DNA of 64,000 nucleotides from Siphonodentalium dalli (GCA_032622095.1 CP136067.1:199850052-199914051); one strand, 5' to 3'. Shown: positions 23,254-34,747, counted from the stretch's first letter. Notes: generated from the letters alone by a model not told the origin. Numbers and translations: made by a program.

Positions 23254-23306
<53 letters not shown>
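23254..23306. repeat. homopolymer G run (53 G)
   Basis: 53 consecutive G as assembled, 275 bases before the exon 5 acceptor and on the coding strand of RPL27A. It could form G-quadruplexes in DNA and pre-mRNA. The assembled length of such a run is unreliable. Confidence 0.95.
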
Positions 23307-23308
<2 letters not shown>

Positions 23309-23581
23309 ATGATGTCACGGGAAATGACATAATTCACTAGTGACATTACCATTTTTAATTAACAGCGTTTTCAATGGAAATCGCGCATAGGAGTGCAGGG
23401 AGCAAATTAACTGATATCGCATCGCAATTTGTTACCCAAATTTGGATAATAGCTATGCAATTTGGTATGAATTTGATATGATTTTAGAACAATGCGATCT
23501 AATCATGTCAATGGGAGGTTATTTGCTAATCAAAGTAATTTGCTCCCTGTAGTCGTGTAATATAAATGATTATTTTTTCAG

Positions 23582-23710
23582 GGTTACTACAAGGTTCTTG
23601 GTAAAGGCAAGCTTCCCAGGCAGCCATGTATCGTGAAGGCCAAATTCTTCAGCAAGGTCGCCGAGAAAAAGATCAAGGGCGTAGGTGGAGCTTGTGTCCT
23701 CGTTGCATGA
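23582..23710 (+). CDS. RPL27A: RPL27A exon 5 (C-terminal exon, stop)
   Basis: The 129 bases encode 42 residues and a TGA stop: [20 protein letters not shown], then [20 protein letters not shown] and VA. This is the conserved C-terminal half of the uL15/L27a fold, ending in the family's usual ACVLVA. The acceptor tattttttcag has a good pyrimidine tract, and phase 0 fits exon 4. The intron before it (6,990 bases) is unusually large and packed with transposons. With the proposed start codon the protein is 166 residues. Confidence 0.97.
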   Translation, partial: GYYKVLGKGKLPRQPCIVKAKFFSKVAEKKIKGVGGACVLVA

Positions 23711-23720
23711 GGAGATACAA

Positions 23721-23726
23721 AATAAA
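23721..23726 (+). terminator. RPL27A: RPL27A polyadenylation signal AATAAA
   Basis: AATAAA begins 10 bases after the stop codon. A very short 3' UTR is typical of ribosomal protein mRNAs. Confidence 0.8.
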
Positions 23727-23810
23727 ATTAAAAAAACAAAACCTGCGTCCTCTCTCTCAATACATATTTAGGGCCGGAACCTACACATAAACAATGGGTG
23801 AAACATATGT

Positions 23811-23830
23811 CCTCGTTGCATGAGGTGATT
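23811..23830 (+). repeat. echo of the RPL27A stop-codon region
   Basis: GTCCTCGTTGCATGAGG at about 23809 repeats the last coding bases and stop of exon 5 (from 23697), followed by a similar GATNCAAAA tail and A-rich stretch. The copies are about 112 bases apart. The intervening bases are only loosely similar, so this is a partial tandem duplication of the 3' end. Confidence 0.75.
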
Positions 23831-23995
23831 CAAAAACAAAACAAAAAACTACCGCAAGTATTTGTCTTCTCGGAATACATGAAAAAAAAACGTTTGTCTT
23901 CTCTACATATCGTCTGTGGGCTTCTGAAAACTTGTCATCCAAAAATCATTTGACCCGAGACAGAACAAACTGTTCATCACTGGAAATAGCATTCA

Positions 23996-24446
23996 CGTTG
24001 GGGAATCGTGTGTGGTTTCGAATTAATGAGTATCACGCATTCAAAATGGCTGAGACGATTGGAAACACTACCAAAAACGAGGAAAAAGGTAAAAACTAAG
24101 ATATTACATAGTATTTTGTCGGCTACGAGCAGATGCTATACTATTTTTATATCAAGCTGATACATCATTTATGTCCAAATTCACATTTGTTTCTCCAACA
24201 TTCTGACCAAAGTTGTCAGTCGAAGGATTCTCCTAGATGTATGGTCTATTCCACGCACCTCCGACTGGCAACTTTGGTCAGAAAACCACTGAGTATTACC
24301 ATACAAATAAGGTATCAACGTGTTTCAAAAATAAACTAGCATATGCTCATAACATTCAAAATACTATGTTTTGTGTCCGTTTCTATTATGTTTATTGTGT
24401 TATGCGCTGGTACTCACCAACCTCGAACGACGTGATTCCCCATCGT
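23996..24446. mobile_element. foldback element downstream of RPL27A
   Basis: TTGGGGAATCGTGT near 24000 pairs with the inverted ACGTGATTCCCC near 24430. Inner pairs include TACATAGTATTTTG with CAAAATACTATG and ACCAAAGTTG with CAACTTTGGT. It is non-coding. Confidence 0.6.
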
Positions 24447-25009
24447 GGCATTGGTATCTACCGATATTTGCATGACAGTCTGTTAGATCAAAGTTGTTAT
24501 AAAACAAAAAGATAAATTTTCATATTCAAGTCTCGCCGGGTTGAGGAAAACATTTTAGTTTTGACCTTTTCCATGTGTTCGGCGAGTCTCAACTCACGAT
24601 AAGGAGAAAACCGAAGTCTTGAAATTGTCTTAGAATTAGTTTTCCAGAGTGAATTTAGTGACGCTACTCTGCACAGCGGACTAGTATCACTAAATTAATT
24701 CTGTCAACTCGGCAATTGGGTACAAATCGAGAAAATACTGCATTATATACATGTACTACCCTTAAAGAAAGATTGGTGGGCTGAAATTATTTTGTGTATC
24801 CAGGCATACATTTTCATCTGGGGGGGGGGGGGGGGGGGGGTGGGGGAAATAGGTTCAATAAAATTTGAGAATTTCAACGTTATTTACCAAATGCTCATTT
24901 GACGAGTGGTTCCCTTTGGGGGAAAAATCACAATTTTTTTTTCAGTTTCCCCAATCATTGCTCGGCATCGTAGAAGTTGTAACTTATGACTTCAGCATAG
25001 CATAACTAC

Positions 25010-25515
25010 TGATGTCGGACAAATATCAAAACTCAATCCATTAGCATGGGCTACAGGTCATACTGTTCGTCTGATCAACATCATTTTGGAGTCATTCGGC
25101 AAAAAAACATGGCTGCCCGTGGCCATCTTGGATTTCAAAATTCAATCCATTAGCACAGGTCGGAGTGTTCGTCTGATCATCATGAAATTTGTCGTGGAAG
25201 TTAATATTGATATGTTGATGAGAACAAGTCATTTTGGGGTCATTCGGCAAAAAAAACATGGTTGCCAGTGGCCATCTTGGATTTCAAAATTCAACCATGG
25301 GTTACAGGCTGTACTGTTTGTCTGATCATCATGAAATTTGTCACTTATGTTAATATTGACATTTTGATGGGAACGAGTCATTTTGGGGTCATTCGGCCAA
25401 AAACATGGCCGCCAGCAGCCATCTTGGATTTTACTCTTTGCTTGACTAAATCATTTGGCACCGTATGGGCTACAGGTTGTACCTTTGGTTGGATCATCAT
25501 GAAATTTGTCATGGC
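25010..25515. repeat. ~120-170 bp tandem/dispersed repeat, about 4 copies
   Basis: Repeated blocks 'gggctacagg(t/c)..tact(g/t)tt(c/t)gtctgatcatcatgaaattt', 'cattttggggtcattcggc' and 'ggccatcttggattt'. The same units occur at the ends of the composite insertion at 16751-19986. Degraded transposon sequence. Confidence 0.7.
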
Positions 25516-25520
25516 TGTGA

Positions 25521-25897
25521 TATGAAACACCCCGTTAGTGTGATCAAATAGAAATGGAGAATAATCTTACTCAAAGTAGTTATGTTTACGAATATTAATC
25601 CAAATTTACAACACACCATATATGAATTAAATGCAATGACTCTCGATGGCGAAATCATTTGCATTAGTTTATCGCTGATAGTTGCGTCCCGAATCGAGAT
25701 ATAAATATCTACAGTTGAGGGTAGTTAACACGATGTTTTCTATGGAGTGGTATGGGCCATTTCTTTTAAATTTTTGGCGATGTTAGTAGAATGTTACATA
25801 CCTTCAGTTGGCATAGCGCCTGAGTAATTAATTAGTTTCATGCACAGTAAACAAGTCCATAATATGTCTTTAACATTGAAATGAAATTGGCACACCC
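25521..25897. mobile_element. dispersed element 'F', copy 1
   Basis: Starts TGATATGAAACACCCCGTTA, continues GTGATCAAATAGAAATGGAG and runs about 375 bases through GTTTTCTATGGAGTGGTA to a CATAATATGTCTTTAA end. Related copies lie at about 27591-27960, 33199-33573, 47295-47506, 58157-58472 (inverted) and 60327-60700 (inverted). Non-coding, family unassigned. Confidence 0.75.
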
Positions 25898-26569
25898 TAC
25901 AGTCCTCATCCGATCATCACCAAACTTCATATTAATCTTGATATTGATCTAATTGATGGATCTATCAAATGATTTTACTCTTTATATATCTCTTCATGTT
26001 GATAATCTATTATTACTTAGACCTTTCAGGTAGTACTGCTCTGCCATTTCATTTACTGCTAATTACCCATAAGTATTTATGTGCTCAAGTACATGTACCT
26101 AGAAAAATCAACAAGACTCGATCAAGCTAATATTTACAAAGAAATGTAGTTTCGGAAACTAACAAATCTGTCACAGTCCGACCTTAAGATTCGACGAGAA
26201 TCACAGAATCGATTCTCGTAATGATTCTCACAAAACTTTTCAATTTTCAGTGCTTTATGACTAACTTGATTCAGCATTTGATTCGTGCAAAATTAAATAT
26301 ATTTTGAGCCCTGCACAATACATGCATAATATTTCTGGAACACCTGCTGCGACAGGGGATCGATCAGTTGATCAATACATGTACACTGTTCACTAGCCAA
26401 TCAAAAGCGACAAATTCACGAAACCACTTGATCACAACATTGGATGGTTGATTGACAGCGTTCTTATCAATTTCAACTTTGATGTGCGTCTTTTTGATGG
26501 CAATAATCTTAAAGTTTTACTCCTCTTTTATACTTATACCTTCTGATTATGGTGGTTCTCTTGTGAAAT
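25898..26569. other. intergenic, no gene seen
   Basis: AT-rich sequence between the two genes. A fragment 'ggcacaccctacagtcctcatccgatcatcacc' resembles the repeats of 20656-21701. Confidence 0.4.
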
Positions 26570-26750
26570 GGCAGATTAAATTATAAGAAATAACTCTTGT
26601 TTCGATTAAGGTTATGAGTTGTAACCAAAAAGTTTGAAGATTAATTAATTAAAACGGTGCTACGCATGTTATAGAATTTATCTTCAAACTTTTTTGTTAT
26701 AACTGCATAACCTTAATCGAAACAAGAGTTATTTCTTAACTAATCTATAA
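26570..26750. mobile_element. hairpin MITE
   Basis: AAGAAATAACTCTTGTTTCG near 26587 has an exact inverted partner near 26720. The arms continue through ATTAAGGTTATG and AAAGTTTGAAGAT. Non-coding foldback element of about 170 bases. Confidence 0.8.
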
Positions 26751-26910
26751 CTAATTGACCCAATCTGCCATACAAGGCTGTGTACTAAGCATTGTTTTAG
26801 GAATCATGGGAATTCCATAATGCACATGTATGCCAGATTTTAGATCTTGATTTGATTTGCGTAAATGCGAGTCCTGAGTATTTTGGTAAACATTGTCTGG
26901 TACATCAACG

Positions 26911-27089
26911 TCTAAGTAATCAACTTCTTAACCACAGCAGAATTATGCGCAACTTTTCAGGATTTAGTCGGAAATATGGCTTGTTGCCATTCATTGGAAA
27001 GCTCTCGCCGAGAGCTTTCCGATGAATGGCAACAAGCCATATTTCCGACTAAATCCTGAAAAGTTACCCATAATTCTGCTGTGGTTAAA
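26911..27089. mobile_element. palindromic TA-type MITE 'D', copy 1 (ends eroded)
   Basis: Near-perfect palindrome: CAGCAGAATTATG to GGCTTGTTGCCATTC, then its mirror, centred at about 27010. The outer CAGTAATGC ends present in other copies are missing or degraded here. Confidence 0.85.
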
Positions 27090-27427
27090 ATGATATATTT
27101 ACACACTAAGTGTTGTCATCACTAAATCCAGCATTCTGATTGGTCGGCGCCCACGTGGCTAGTTGCAGTTATTTCTCGGTGAATGCGTAACGCCTAATAA
27201 CACCATCGATACGTCATTAGGTTTGGAAAGACGAACGCGTAATGCTTTGGGCGCATTTTGACTCGCGCAGGATTGACTTAATACATCATCGGGTTTCAAC
27301 ATGAAGAGAAATTGTTCCTATTAACTTTTGCCAAGGGTGCTATTGGGTATTTTGGGCTGATCTTGTCACGATACACTTTTCGATTTAAATATATTTACAA
27401 AAGCGGCTTTTTCGCTAAATGTATATA

Positions 27428-27592
27428 AATATAAGGATTAACTGTCATGTGGACTATTTTTATGGAGATGTAACGGTGAGGTAAGTGGACATAACTTGTA
27501 TGTAAAACCCTTTGGGTTTTACACAAGTTATGTCCACTTACCTCACCGTTACATCTCCATAAAAACAGTCCACATGACAGTTACTCCTTATG
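27428..27592. mobile_element. near-perfect hairpin element
   Basis: Arms of about 75 bases: AACTGTCATGTGGACT, TTTATGGAGATGTAACGGTG, AGGTAAGTGGACATAACTTG and their inverse. The loop is TAAAACCCTTTGGGTTTTA. Only a few mismatches, so it is young or recently converted. Confidence 0.85.
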
Positions 27593-27960
27593 TGAAACAC
27601 TCCTGTAGGGTGATCAAATAGAAATGGAGAATAATCTTGCTCAAAGTAGTTATTTTTACGAATATTAATCCAGATTTACAGTACATGTCGTCATTATTAT
27701 ATATCAATTCAATGACGCTAGGTGGCGAAATCGTTTGTGGTATAGTTTATCAGATTGTTGCATCCCGAATTGAGATGTAAATATTTACAATTGAGCGTAG
27801 TTCTGACGATGTTTTCTATGGAGTGGTATGGTCGATTTCTTAGCAATTTTCGGTGATGTTAGTAGAATGCTACATTCCCAATGTTGGCATAGAACGGTGT
27901 CAATTCTCGGTGCATTTACAATGGAAAATTCATGAGCGTGTACAAGTAACTACAAAACAT
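27591..27960. mobile_element. dispersed element 'F', copy 2
   Basis: TGTGAAACACTCCTGTAGGG then TGATCAAATAGAAATGGAGA, and colinear similarity to copy 1 for about 350 bases. Directly abuts the hairpin at 27428-27592. Confidence 0.75.
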
Positions 27961-29880
27961 ATTTTGGGCGGAAAATTGCTGATTAACAGCAAAAGTACCC
28001 CAGCCAACACGTATCATGAGTTTGTGTGAATTTAGTCCCGTAAATAGCATTGGGGAGGCTTTTAAAAAGGGCAACTAAAAGCGCCGGTGTGCTCCCAAAT
28101 AGCTGTTCAACACGTGGTCCGCATTTGATAAAAAACGCCCTAGTTCGTAGATGATTTAGATCGCAATTACTCGTCTTTTCCTTTCGGCATGGTGTTTTTC
28201 GATTTAAAGAACTCGAATTTAAGGCATTTCTGGATTATATGAAGATATTGACGCAATTTTTTAGCGCATGCATAATAGGAAGTCCATTTTATGAGCCTGT
28301 TTCGACTCTGTTTGTATATGTATATCACATCTCCTAGTAAATGAAAGGAAACTATGGTTCCACAACCACAAATTATGTCTAGTCAACTTAAATGAATACC
28401 GTATGAGAAATGACTACACTCTTTAAAAGGATGTGTAGCAGTACTACACAATTTGTGTCAAATTTGAATTGGCAGAATGTTAATGTCAATTTTACACAAC
28501 ATTCTGTCGTATCGAATTGGACACAAATTGTCATTATTTTAAGAGTTTAACAGGTTGTATCACGAACTAATAACTGTCTTGGAAACAATTTGATTCCATT
28601 TTTGTCAAATTTATATCTGACACAATGTTATCTGTTTATGGCATGTTTAGCGAGATTTGCTTTGATTACAATGGTCATTCGCTATGCAATGTGCATTAAG
28701 TGCAGCAAGTCCGGGTCAAATACCCCAAAGCTCCACGCGTTGTATATATGGAGTATAAAACTAGAAAAGGTTATTTATTTCTAATAGTCGCAAATGACGC
28801 AGTGATACATGTAGCATTTATATATCTACAATGAGACCATATATCCGCATCAGTTGATGTAACACTAATAAACAATTCACTCGCAGCCAGGGCTTCCGTG
28901 AAATTAGTTATATACATAAGAATAATCAATAAATTAAGTGATAAATACAAAAATGAGCATATTTGTCATTATTTGTCCCATTTGGGACCGTCTATTCCCC
29001 AAAGTTAATTTTAAATGCGCACTGGAGCCGGTGATTTTATGGCTGTTTGCTACAAAATTTGGCACCTACCTTTTTGCCTATAGGCAATTTGATACCCATC
29101 GGACATATAATAAAGCTTGCAGTCATTCGGTCAGAAAAACACACATTGATATTAGGTCGCGACAAAGGTAATTGAATCCTAATTGAAAGCATATAATATA
29201 TTTGGGTATCTTAGGTCACATCGACTTATTATATCACTGGGGTGAATGGGTTTCAAATTTCTACTAGATTTTTACACTATGGTTATTGACTCCAATTTGA
29301 CAAAGGGCTTCCTAAACTGTTTTGATGGGTGGTCGATGAATTATCATCAATATGTCCTTCATAACTCAGCTTTCACAAACAGTGACACACAGCAAATATG
29401 AATCGTAAGCGTAAGTTAGATTTCGGCAACAATGCATCATCAAACACATAAAATGAAGAAAGTTACTGATTTCTTCAGACATTACCGACAGTCCAAATAA
29501 AGTGGTTATTTAACATCTTCATGTGCTACATTGCCTAAACCAAGCAACATTCTAGCGTTAAATGCCACGAGAATGCCACAAAAAAGCTGCAATTTTGCTA
29601 AAACGAAAATTGTGCCGAGTCTTTTTTGGAAATACCCAATTCAAAAATGGCACCAGAAAATATAAAGTGGCTCAAAATATAATGCAATTGGAAACAGAGT
29701 TGGCACCTGGGAATTTTGGGCTGGCGCGAACCCTGGGTATGAATTAATAATATGAATCAAAAGACCCTTGTGCGGAAACTCGTCTTATTTTGATTTTTTG
29801 TTCATATACTAGTAAAATAGCTCTGCGGTTCAAAAATGGTCCTAATATTCACGACCTTTTATATTTGCATGTTTTAGTTA
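27961..29880. other. intergenic, no supported gene
   Basis: A hairpin lies at about 28440-28545 (AATTTGTGTCAAATT and inverse). The short frame at 29401-29455 begins MNRKRKLDFG, vaguely like a transposase N-terminus, but stops after 17 codons. The frames at 28590-28784, 28938-29171 and 29562-29747 show no recognisable domain. Confidence 0.4.
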
Positions 29881-29884
29881 TTTT

Positions 29885-30006
29885 AATTTTTGAAAATAAG
29901 CCTATGCCACACTCTAAATAAGCCTATGCTACACTCTAAATAAGCTTATGCCACACTCTAAATAAGCCTATGCCACACTCTAAATAAGCCTATGCCACAC
30001 TCTAAA
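29885..30006. repeat. 22-bp tandem repeat, about 5 copies
   Basis: Unit TAAGCCTATGCCACACTCTAAA (read as AAGCCTATGCCACACTCTAA plus flanks), nearly perfect. Confidence 0.93.
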
Positions 30007-30220
30007 TCTTGTATACTTTATTCACTCTTATTATTTCAATCAATTGGAGACAGTTTGCGGCTCGGATTCGTTCAGAGAGTACCACGCTGGAGGCCTCTAT
30101 CTAAAAGTTCTAAATATAGTAACACATATATTCCCATTAATTATTACTATATTGTCGCATAAAAATAAAATATCGAAATAATAGATATTAATTGATAGAA
30201 TCGTTTCCGGGTAGGGATCT

Positions 30221-30422
30221 CCTTCAAAGTTCTCGTTTGAATATTTGCTACTACCACCAAGATCTGCACCCGCAGTGGCTCCACCCGAGCTCGCGCTCTA
30301 GGCTTCAACGCTCGCCGCAGCGACCCTCCTACTCGTCGAGGCGTGGCCGACTGCCGAAACAGTCGCATTGCCTCGACGGCCCGGTATATGCCCGACGCTC
30401 TAGCGCCATCCATTTTCAGGGC
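30221..30422 (-). pseudogene. 28S rRNA gene fragment (about 200 bases)
   Basis: Read on the minus strand the segment starts GCCCTGAAAATGGATGGCGC and ends GGTAGTAGCAAATATTCAAA then CGAGAACTTTGAAGG. These are hallmark strings of the central part of eukaryotic 28S rRNA, and the CG content rises sharply relative to the flanks. A variable stretch between them (GGCAATGCGACTG...) corresponds to an expansion segment. Both ends stop abruptly inside the rRNA, so this is an isolated insertion rather than a functional rDNA unit. The opposite-strand protein frames (30147-30413 and 30192-30425) are by-products. Confidence 0.93.
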
Positions 30423-31009
30423 TAGTTGATATTATTTCATACCCAGGAAACTAAACAATTTTGTATAAAGATTAAAGAGATAATCCATCTTTAACATTGC
30501 TTTTTCCCTTCTATTCCTGAATAACAACCCAGACATGTTTTTCATTGTATTAATATATTTCACTCATTAAAATATAAACTAAATTGAATAATTAAATAAT
30601 ATACAGGTATATAATGATCTATTAACAATGAAAATTTGACAGAAACTCCTTTGACATGAAGATATGGTTTCATGATGATATGGTTTCAAGGGATCCAAGG
30701 ACATGCAGTTGGTAAATGTGCAAAACATATAAAAGTCTGTAAAAACATCACCACTAAGAACATGGAGAAATAGATATAAAAAAAAAAAAATCTTATATTC
30801 ATTATTAATAGTTCTCCAATAAAAAATTTGGCGTGTTGAAATCATTGTTATGTAAACAAAACTGTCAGTGAACTTTGTCAAATATCCCTCATCGGGTGGT
30901 AAGTTAAAATATCTTAGTCTGAAATGCTTTCTAGAATATTTTTCAATGTTTACGTTAAAGCTTTGATAAAACTTCAGTATCTTATTGGACTAAATGGACT
31001 TTTATCAGT
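30423..31009. other. intergenic, no gene seen
   Basis: AT-rich, with an A-run near 30780 and a small 'gatatggtttca' duplication near 30660-30690. Confidence 0.4.
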
Positions 31010-31345
31010 ATTTCCACTGTAACAGTAATGTTTACATAACATTATTTCCCACTGTAACAGTAATGTTTACATATCAGTATTTCCACTATAACAGTAATGT
31101 CTACATAACATTGACTTTTTATCAGTATTTCCACTGTAACAGTAATGTTGACATATCAGTATTTCCACTATAACAGTAATGTCTACATAACATTGACTTT
31201 TATCAGTATTTCCACTGTAACAGTAATGTTTACATAACACAGTATTTCCACTGTAACAGTAATGTTTACATAACACAGTATTTCCACTGTAACAGTAATG
31301 TTTACATAACACAGTATTTCCACTGTAACAGTAATGTTTACATAA
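31010..31345. repeat. minisatellite, 35-70 bp units, about 9 copies
   Basis: Units built on TCAGTATTTCCACTGTAACA then GTAATGTTTACATAACA, with a longer variant containing TTGACTTTTA. The minus-strand cysteine/tyrosine-rich frames are by-products. Confidence 0.92.
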
Positions 31346-31420
31346 CACATTAACATGCAAAATCTCATTATTGGAGTTATTAATAATGAAAATAAGAACA
31401 AGTCAATCTATTTTTTCAAG

Positions 31421-31636
31421 TACAGTAATGCCATAATTAATCGACTCCTTAACCACAGCAGAATTATGGGTAATTTTTCAGGATTTAATCGGAAATATGG
31501 CTTGTTGCCATTCATCGGAAAGCTCTCAATGAGAGCTTTACGTTGAATTGCAACAAGCCATTTTCCGACTAAATCCTGAAAAGTTACCCATAATTCTGCT
31601 GTGGTTAAAGAGTCGATTATTTTGGGCATTACTGTA
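31421..31636. mobile_element. palindromic TA-type MITE 'D', copy 2
   Basis: TA-CAGTAATGCC at the left and GGGCATTACTG-TA at the right. The whole about 215-base body is one inverted repeat with AACCACAGCAGAATTATGGG arms. TA flanks suggest Tc1/mariner-type mobilisation. Confidence 0.9.
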
Positions 31637-31738
31637 CTTGTTGAGGATAATTGTTTTATAGACTTTTATGTTATTTCATATGAACCCGCTTTGAACGCCT
31701 TTAGTCCCTTTAAAGTTACACAATTCTCAAACCTTAAA

Positions 31739-31860
31739 TTAACCCTCTCATGATGGGAGCTGCGTGGTGCAGCATTAAATAACTTGTGCCAGTGCATTCT
31801 CTTATATATGTGAGTCTCCCAAAGGGTGCCTTGCATATATAAGAGAATGCATTGGCTTAC
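31739..31860. mobile_element. TTAA element 'C', copy 1 (right end missing)
   Basis: TTAACCCTCTCATGATGGGA then a GTGCAGCATTAA block. It ends in the shared hairpin module CAGTGCATTCTCTTATATAT ... ATATATAAGAGAATGCATTG. Confidence 0.75.
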
Positions 31861-32218
31861 GTTTGTTTGTTGAACATATTGTCTCAAGATTTCCTGCCAG
31901 TAAATAAGATTCCTTCACCACTTTTATTATTTCAGCTGCTTAATTTTCCGGAACAACCCTCCAGATGAATAGACTTTTTCCAAAGAGCACTTTTATCACT
32001 AAAGCCAATAAAAATAAATTGCTAGATTTACATCCAACTTTTTCAGAAAACTGGGGCGGGAGGGCGTATTTAATTTTTTATTCTTCCTAACATAAATGGA
32101 CATGGAGAGTTCTAGATATTGAAGCAGTATCCTATCTTATATATTACAAGGTGATTTAGATTGTCCCTATTTGACCAAAATGGACTGATTAATGGATCAT
32201 TGAAATGAAATTTGATGA

Positions 32219-32476
32219 TTAACCATTCCATGACAGGAGCTTCCTGATTTTTTTCGAAAACCCTGTGCCAATGCATTCTCTTATATATGTGAGTTGCCCA
32301 TAGGGCGCCTCACATATATAAGAGAATGCATTGGCCTAACAATATTTACCTTGATCTTGTAAGCCAGTGCATTCTCTTATATATGCGAGGCTCCCTTTGG
32401 GAGACTCGCATATATAAGAGAATGCACTGGCACAGGGTCTTTAATGCTGCACCAGCTCCCATCGTGAAAGAGTTAA
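32219..32476. mobile_element. TTAA element 'C', copy 2
   Basis: Bounded by TTAA at 32219 and 32473, with CCATTCCATGACAGGAGC against the inverted GCTCCCATCGTGAAAG. It contains two hairpin modules (GCATTCTCTTATATATG...CATATATAAGAGAATGC) at about 32274-32335 and 32364-32430. Confidence 0.85.
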
Positions 32477-32690
32477 GGCATGAGAAAAAATTTGCATAAC
32501 AGATATTCAAATACAAAAAATTGAGGAGGGAACTAAAAAATAGGGTCGGGAGGGGATGTAAATCAAGCAATATTTTTATATTGGCCTAAGGCTAAATAAA
32601 TAAAACTGTGTTCTCAGGCACCTCTCTCATCTGACTGAAATTTTCTTTTAAAAAGCCTAGTCAAACATTTTTTCTCTCAATATTTTCTGT

Positions 32691-33081
32691 TTAACCCTTT
32701 ACCCAACAGAACGGCCCTGTGCCAATGCATTCTCTTATATATGCGAGTCGACCATAGGTCGCCTCGCATATATAAGAGAATGCATTGGCTTAACACATTA
32801 AAAATTATAAAATTGTTAAAGAATGTAAGAAAAAATGGTAAAAAGTGTTAAAAAAAGATTTCTTTTTAGGCCAATGCATTCTCTTATATATGCGAGGCGA
32901 CCTATGGTCGACTCGCATATATAAGAGAATGCATTGGCACAGGGCATAACTATAACCATCACAATGTGTTCATTGAGCCGGTTCCAATGATATCCATATT
33001 TGTATGGTTTTATTGAGACAGACCCAAGATATTTTAGGCTGTTGAAGCTTTATTTGGCCGGTTTGTTGGGTAAAGGGTTAA
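32691..33081. mobile_element. piggyBac-like MITE 'A', copy 1
   Basis: TTAACCCTTTACCCAACA at the left and its inverse TGTTGGGTAAAGGGTTAA at the right, each including the TTAA target. Two hairpin modules of about 67 bases (AATGCATTCTCTTATATATG, GTCGACCATAGGTCGCC loop) sit inside, with unique sequence (TTGAAGCTTTATTTGGCCGG) on one side. TTAA target with a CCC start is the piggyBac pattern. No coding capacity. Confidence 0.93.
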
Positions 33082-33198
33082 ATATTGGATTTGAACAACT
33101 GAAATTATTTTCTTGGGGTTTCCGGAATATGTTTTCCAGATTTTGAGAAAAAAGATAAAAATAAATAGGCTCCCTCCCTCATCTCAAAATGAGATTTA

Positions 33199-33573
33199 AA
33201 GTGATGTGAAAACACTCGGGTAGGGTGATCAAATAGAAATGAAGAATAATTTTGCTCAAAGTAGTAATTTTTACAAATATTATATCCAAATTAACAACAC
33301 ACACCGTCATTTTCATATATTAATTAAATGCAGTGACTGCCGATGGCGTAATCGTTTTCGTTAATTTATCGCCGATAGAAGCGTCCTGATTCGAGTAGTA
33401 AATATTTACAATTTAGCGTAGTTCAGACGATGTTTTCTATGGAGTGGTACGGTCGATTTACTTGAGATTTTCGGTAATGTTAGTAGAATGCTAAATTCCT
33501 CCAATTGGCGTAGCATCTGAATACTTACTTATCAGTTTCACGCACCGAACAAGTACATAATATGTCGTTAATT
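33199..33573. mobile_element. dispersed element 'F', copy 3
   Basis: GATGTGAAAACACTCGGGTA, GTGATCAAATAGAAATGAAG, and colinear similarity to the 25521 copy through GTTTTCTATGGAGTGGTA. Confidence 0.75.
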
Positions 33574-34530
33574 GCCTGAGAACACAGATATTTATTTTAA
33601 TGGTCTTAAAGCGGATGGCCTTCTGGTGGGCATTGCTGTTAAAATAGTCACACCAGTTAAAACTGCCGTAAACAGAAGGAATATTAAAACATAAGACATA
33701 TTTTATTCTTATACAAATCATAAATGTTGCATAAATAGTATGTTATTGTCATGTTCGTACGCTATGTTATGTAAACAAAAGGCAGGTTCTGTAACATTTT
33801 TGACGAAGGTCATCCATACTTTTAATGAGAATCAATTTATTGAAGTAAGGTTAACATGAGGCTTGAAGAATATTATTATTATATGTGGGTATGATGCCCA
33901 CTGCCCAACAAGGAACTGACTGCTCATGGAGATTGTGTGGTATGATGCCCACTGTCTCAGGGAAATGTCTGCTCACGAAACATAACTTGAAATATTTGGC
34001 CTTGTTGGCATATCCACCGTTGCCATTTCCATGATGCTAACTTGCTATGATACATTACACCAACTATGCTATGGCCAGGTTTTATTTATGTTAATCCAAT
34101 TATTGATGTAAACTCTCTGTACAAATAATTCAGCTCCATTGTATAAATGGGTCAAGTTGAATTGAGATATCATTGGTGAATATTCAATAACCATCGCGTC
34201 AAGGGTAAACACCACCTCAGTGTAAACACCACCTTAGTCACAATCCCATTGTTACAATTGTTCACTTATTTTTGGTAAATCACACCAATTTCCCAGGCAT
34301 GATAAAAGTTGGTCAGCCCAATGACGGTTTCCAATTAATCACATTGTGTACGGTTAATTGTAATCGTCGGTCAGAGCATGGGAAGAGTTCTTTACCAGAA
34401 TCAACCTCGTCTTTGACTCAATTTATTCTGGTAAAGAACTATTTTTATTCTCTGACCCCTATGTAACTTCAGCCTAACAGTGGGCAGTAAAATCTAGCTT
34501 GTCCAATAAGACCGGCTCATCAGTTATATG
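33574..34530. other. intergenic, no gene seen
   Basis: A direct repeat 'gtatgatgcccactg' occurs at 33889 and 33941, and a foldback around TTCTTTACCAGAAT...ATTCTGGTAAAGAA at 34387-34440. Confidence 0.45.
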
Positions 34531-34747
34531 TACAGTGATGCTCTAATTAATCGACTCCTTAAACACAGCAGAATTATGGGTAACTTTTCAGGATTTAGTC
34601 GGAAATATGGCTTGTTGCCATTCATCGGAAAGCTCTCGGGGAGAGCTTTCCGATGAATGGCAACAAGCCATATTTCCGACTAAATCCTGAAAAGTTACCC
34701 ATAATTCTGCTGTGTTTAAGGAGTCGATTAATTAGAGCATTACTGTA
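34531..34747. mobile_element. palindromic TA-type MITE 'D', copy 3
   Basis: TA-CAGTGATGCTCTAATTAATC to its inverse ending ATTACTG-TA. The arms are practically identical over more than 100 bases. Confidence 0.93.

Noticed and set aside
24046-24088. ATGGCTGAGACGATTGG... followed by a donor-like GAAAAAG|GTAAAA, looking like a first exon
   Set aside because: It lies inside a foldback element (23996-24446), encodes only 14 residues before the donor and has no following exon.
29401-29510. MNRKRKLDFG... and KKVTDFFRHYRQSK frames resembling a transposase or zinc-finger N-terminus
   Set aside because: Two very short frames with stops and no domain. A decayed hAT-like gene is possible but unsupported.
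30147-30425. Arg/Ser-rich frames on both strands
   Set aside because: They are translations of the 28S rRNA fragment.
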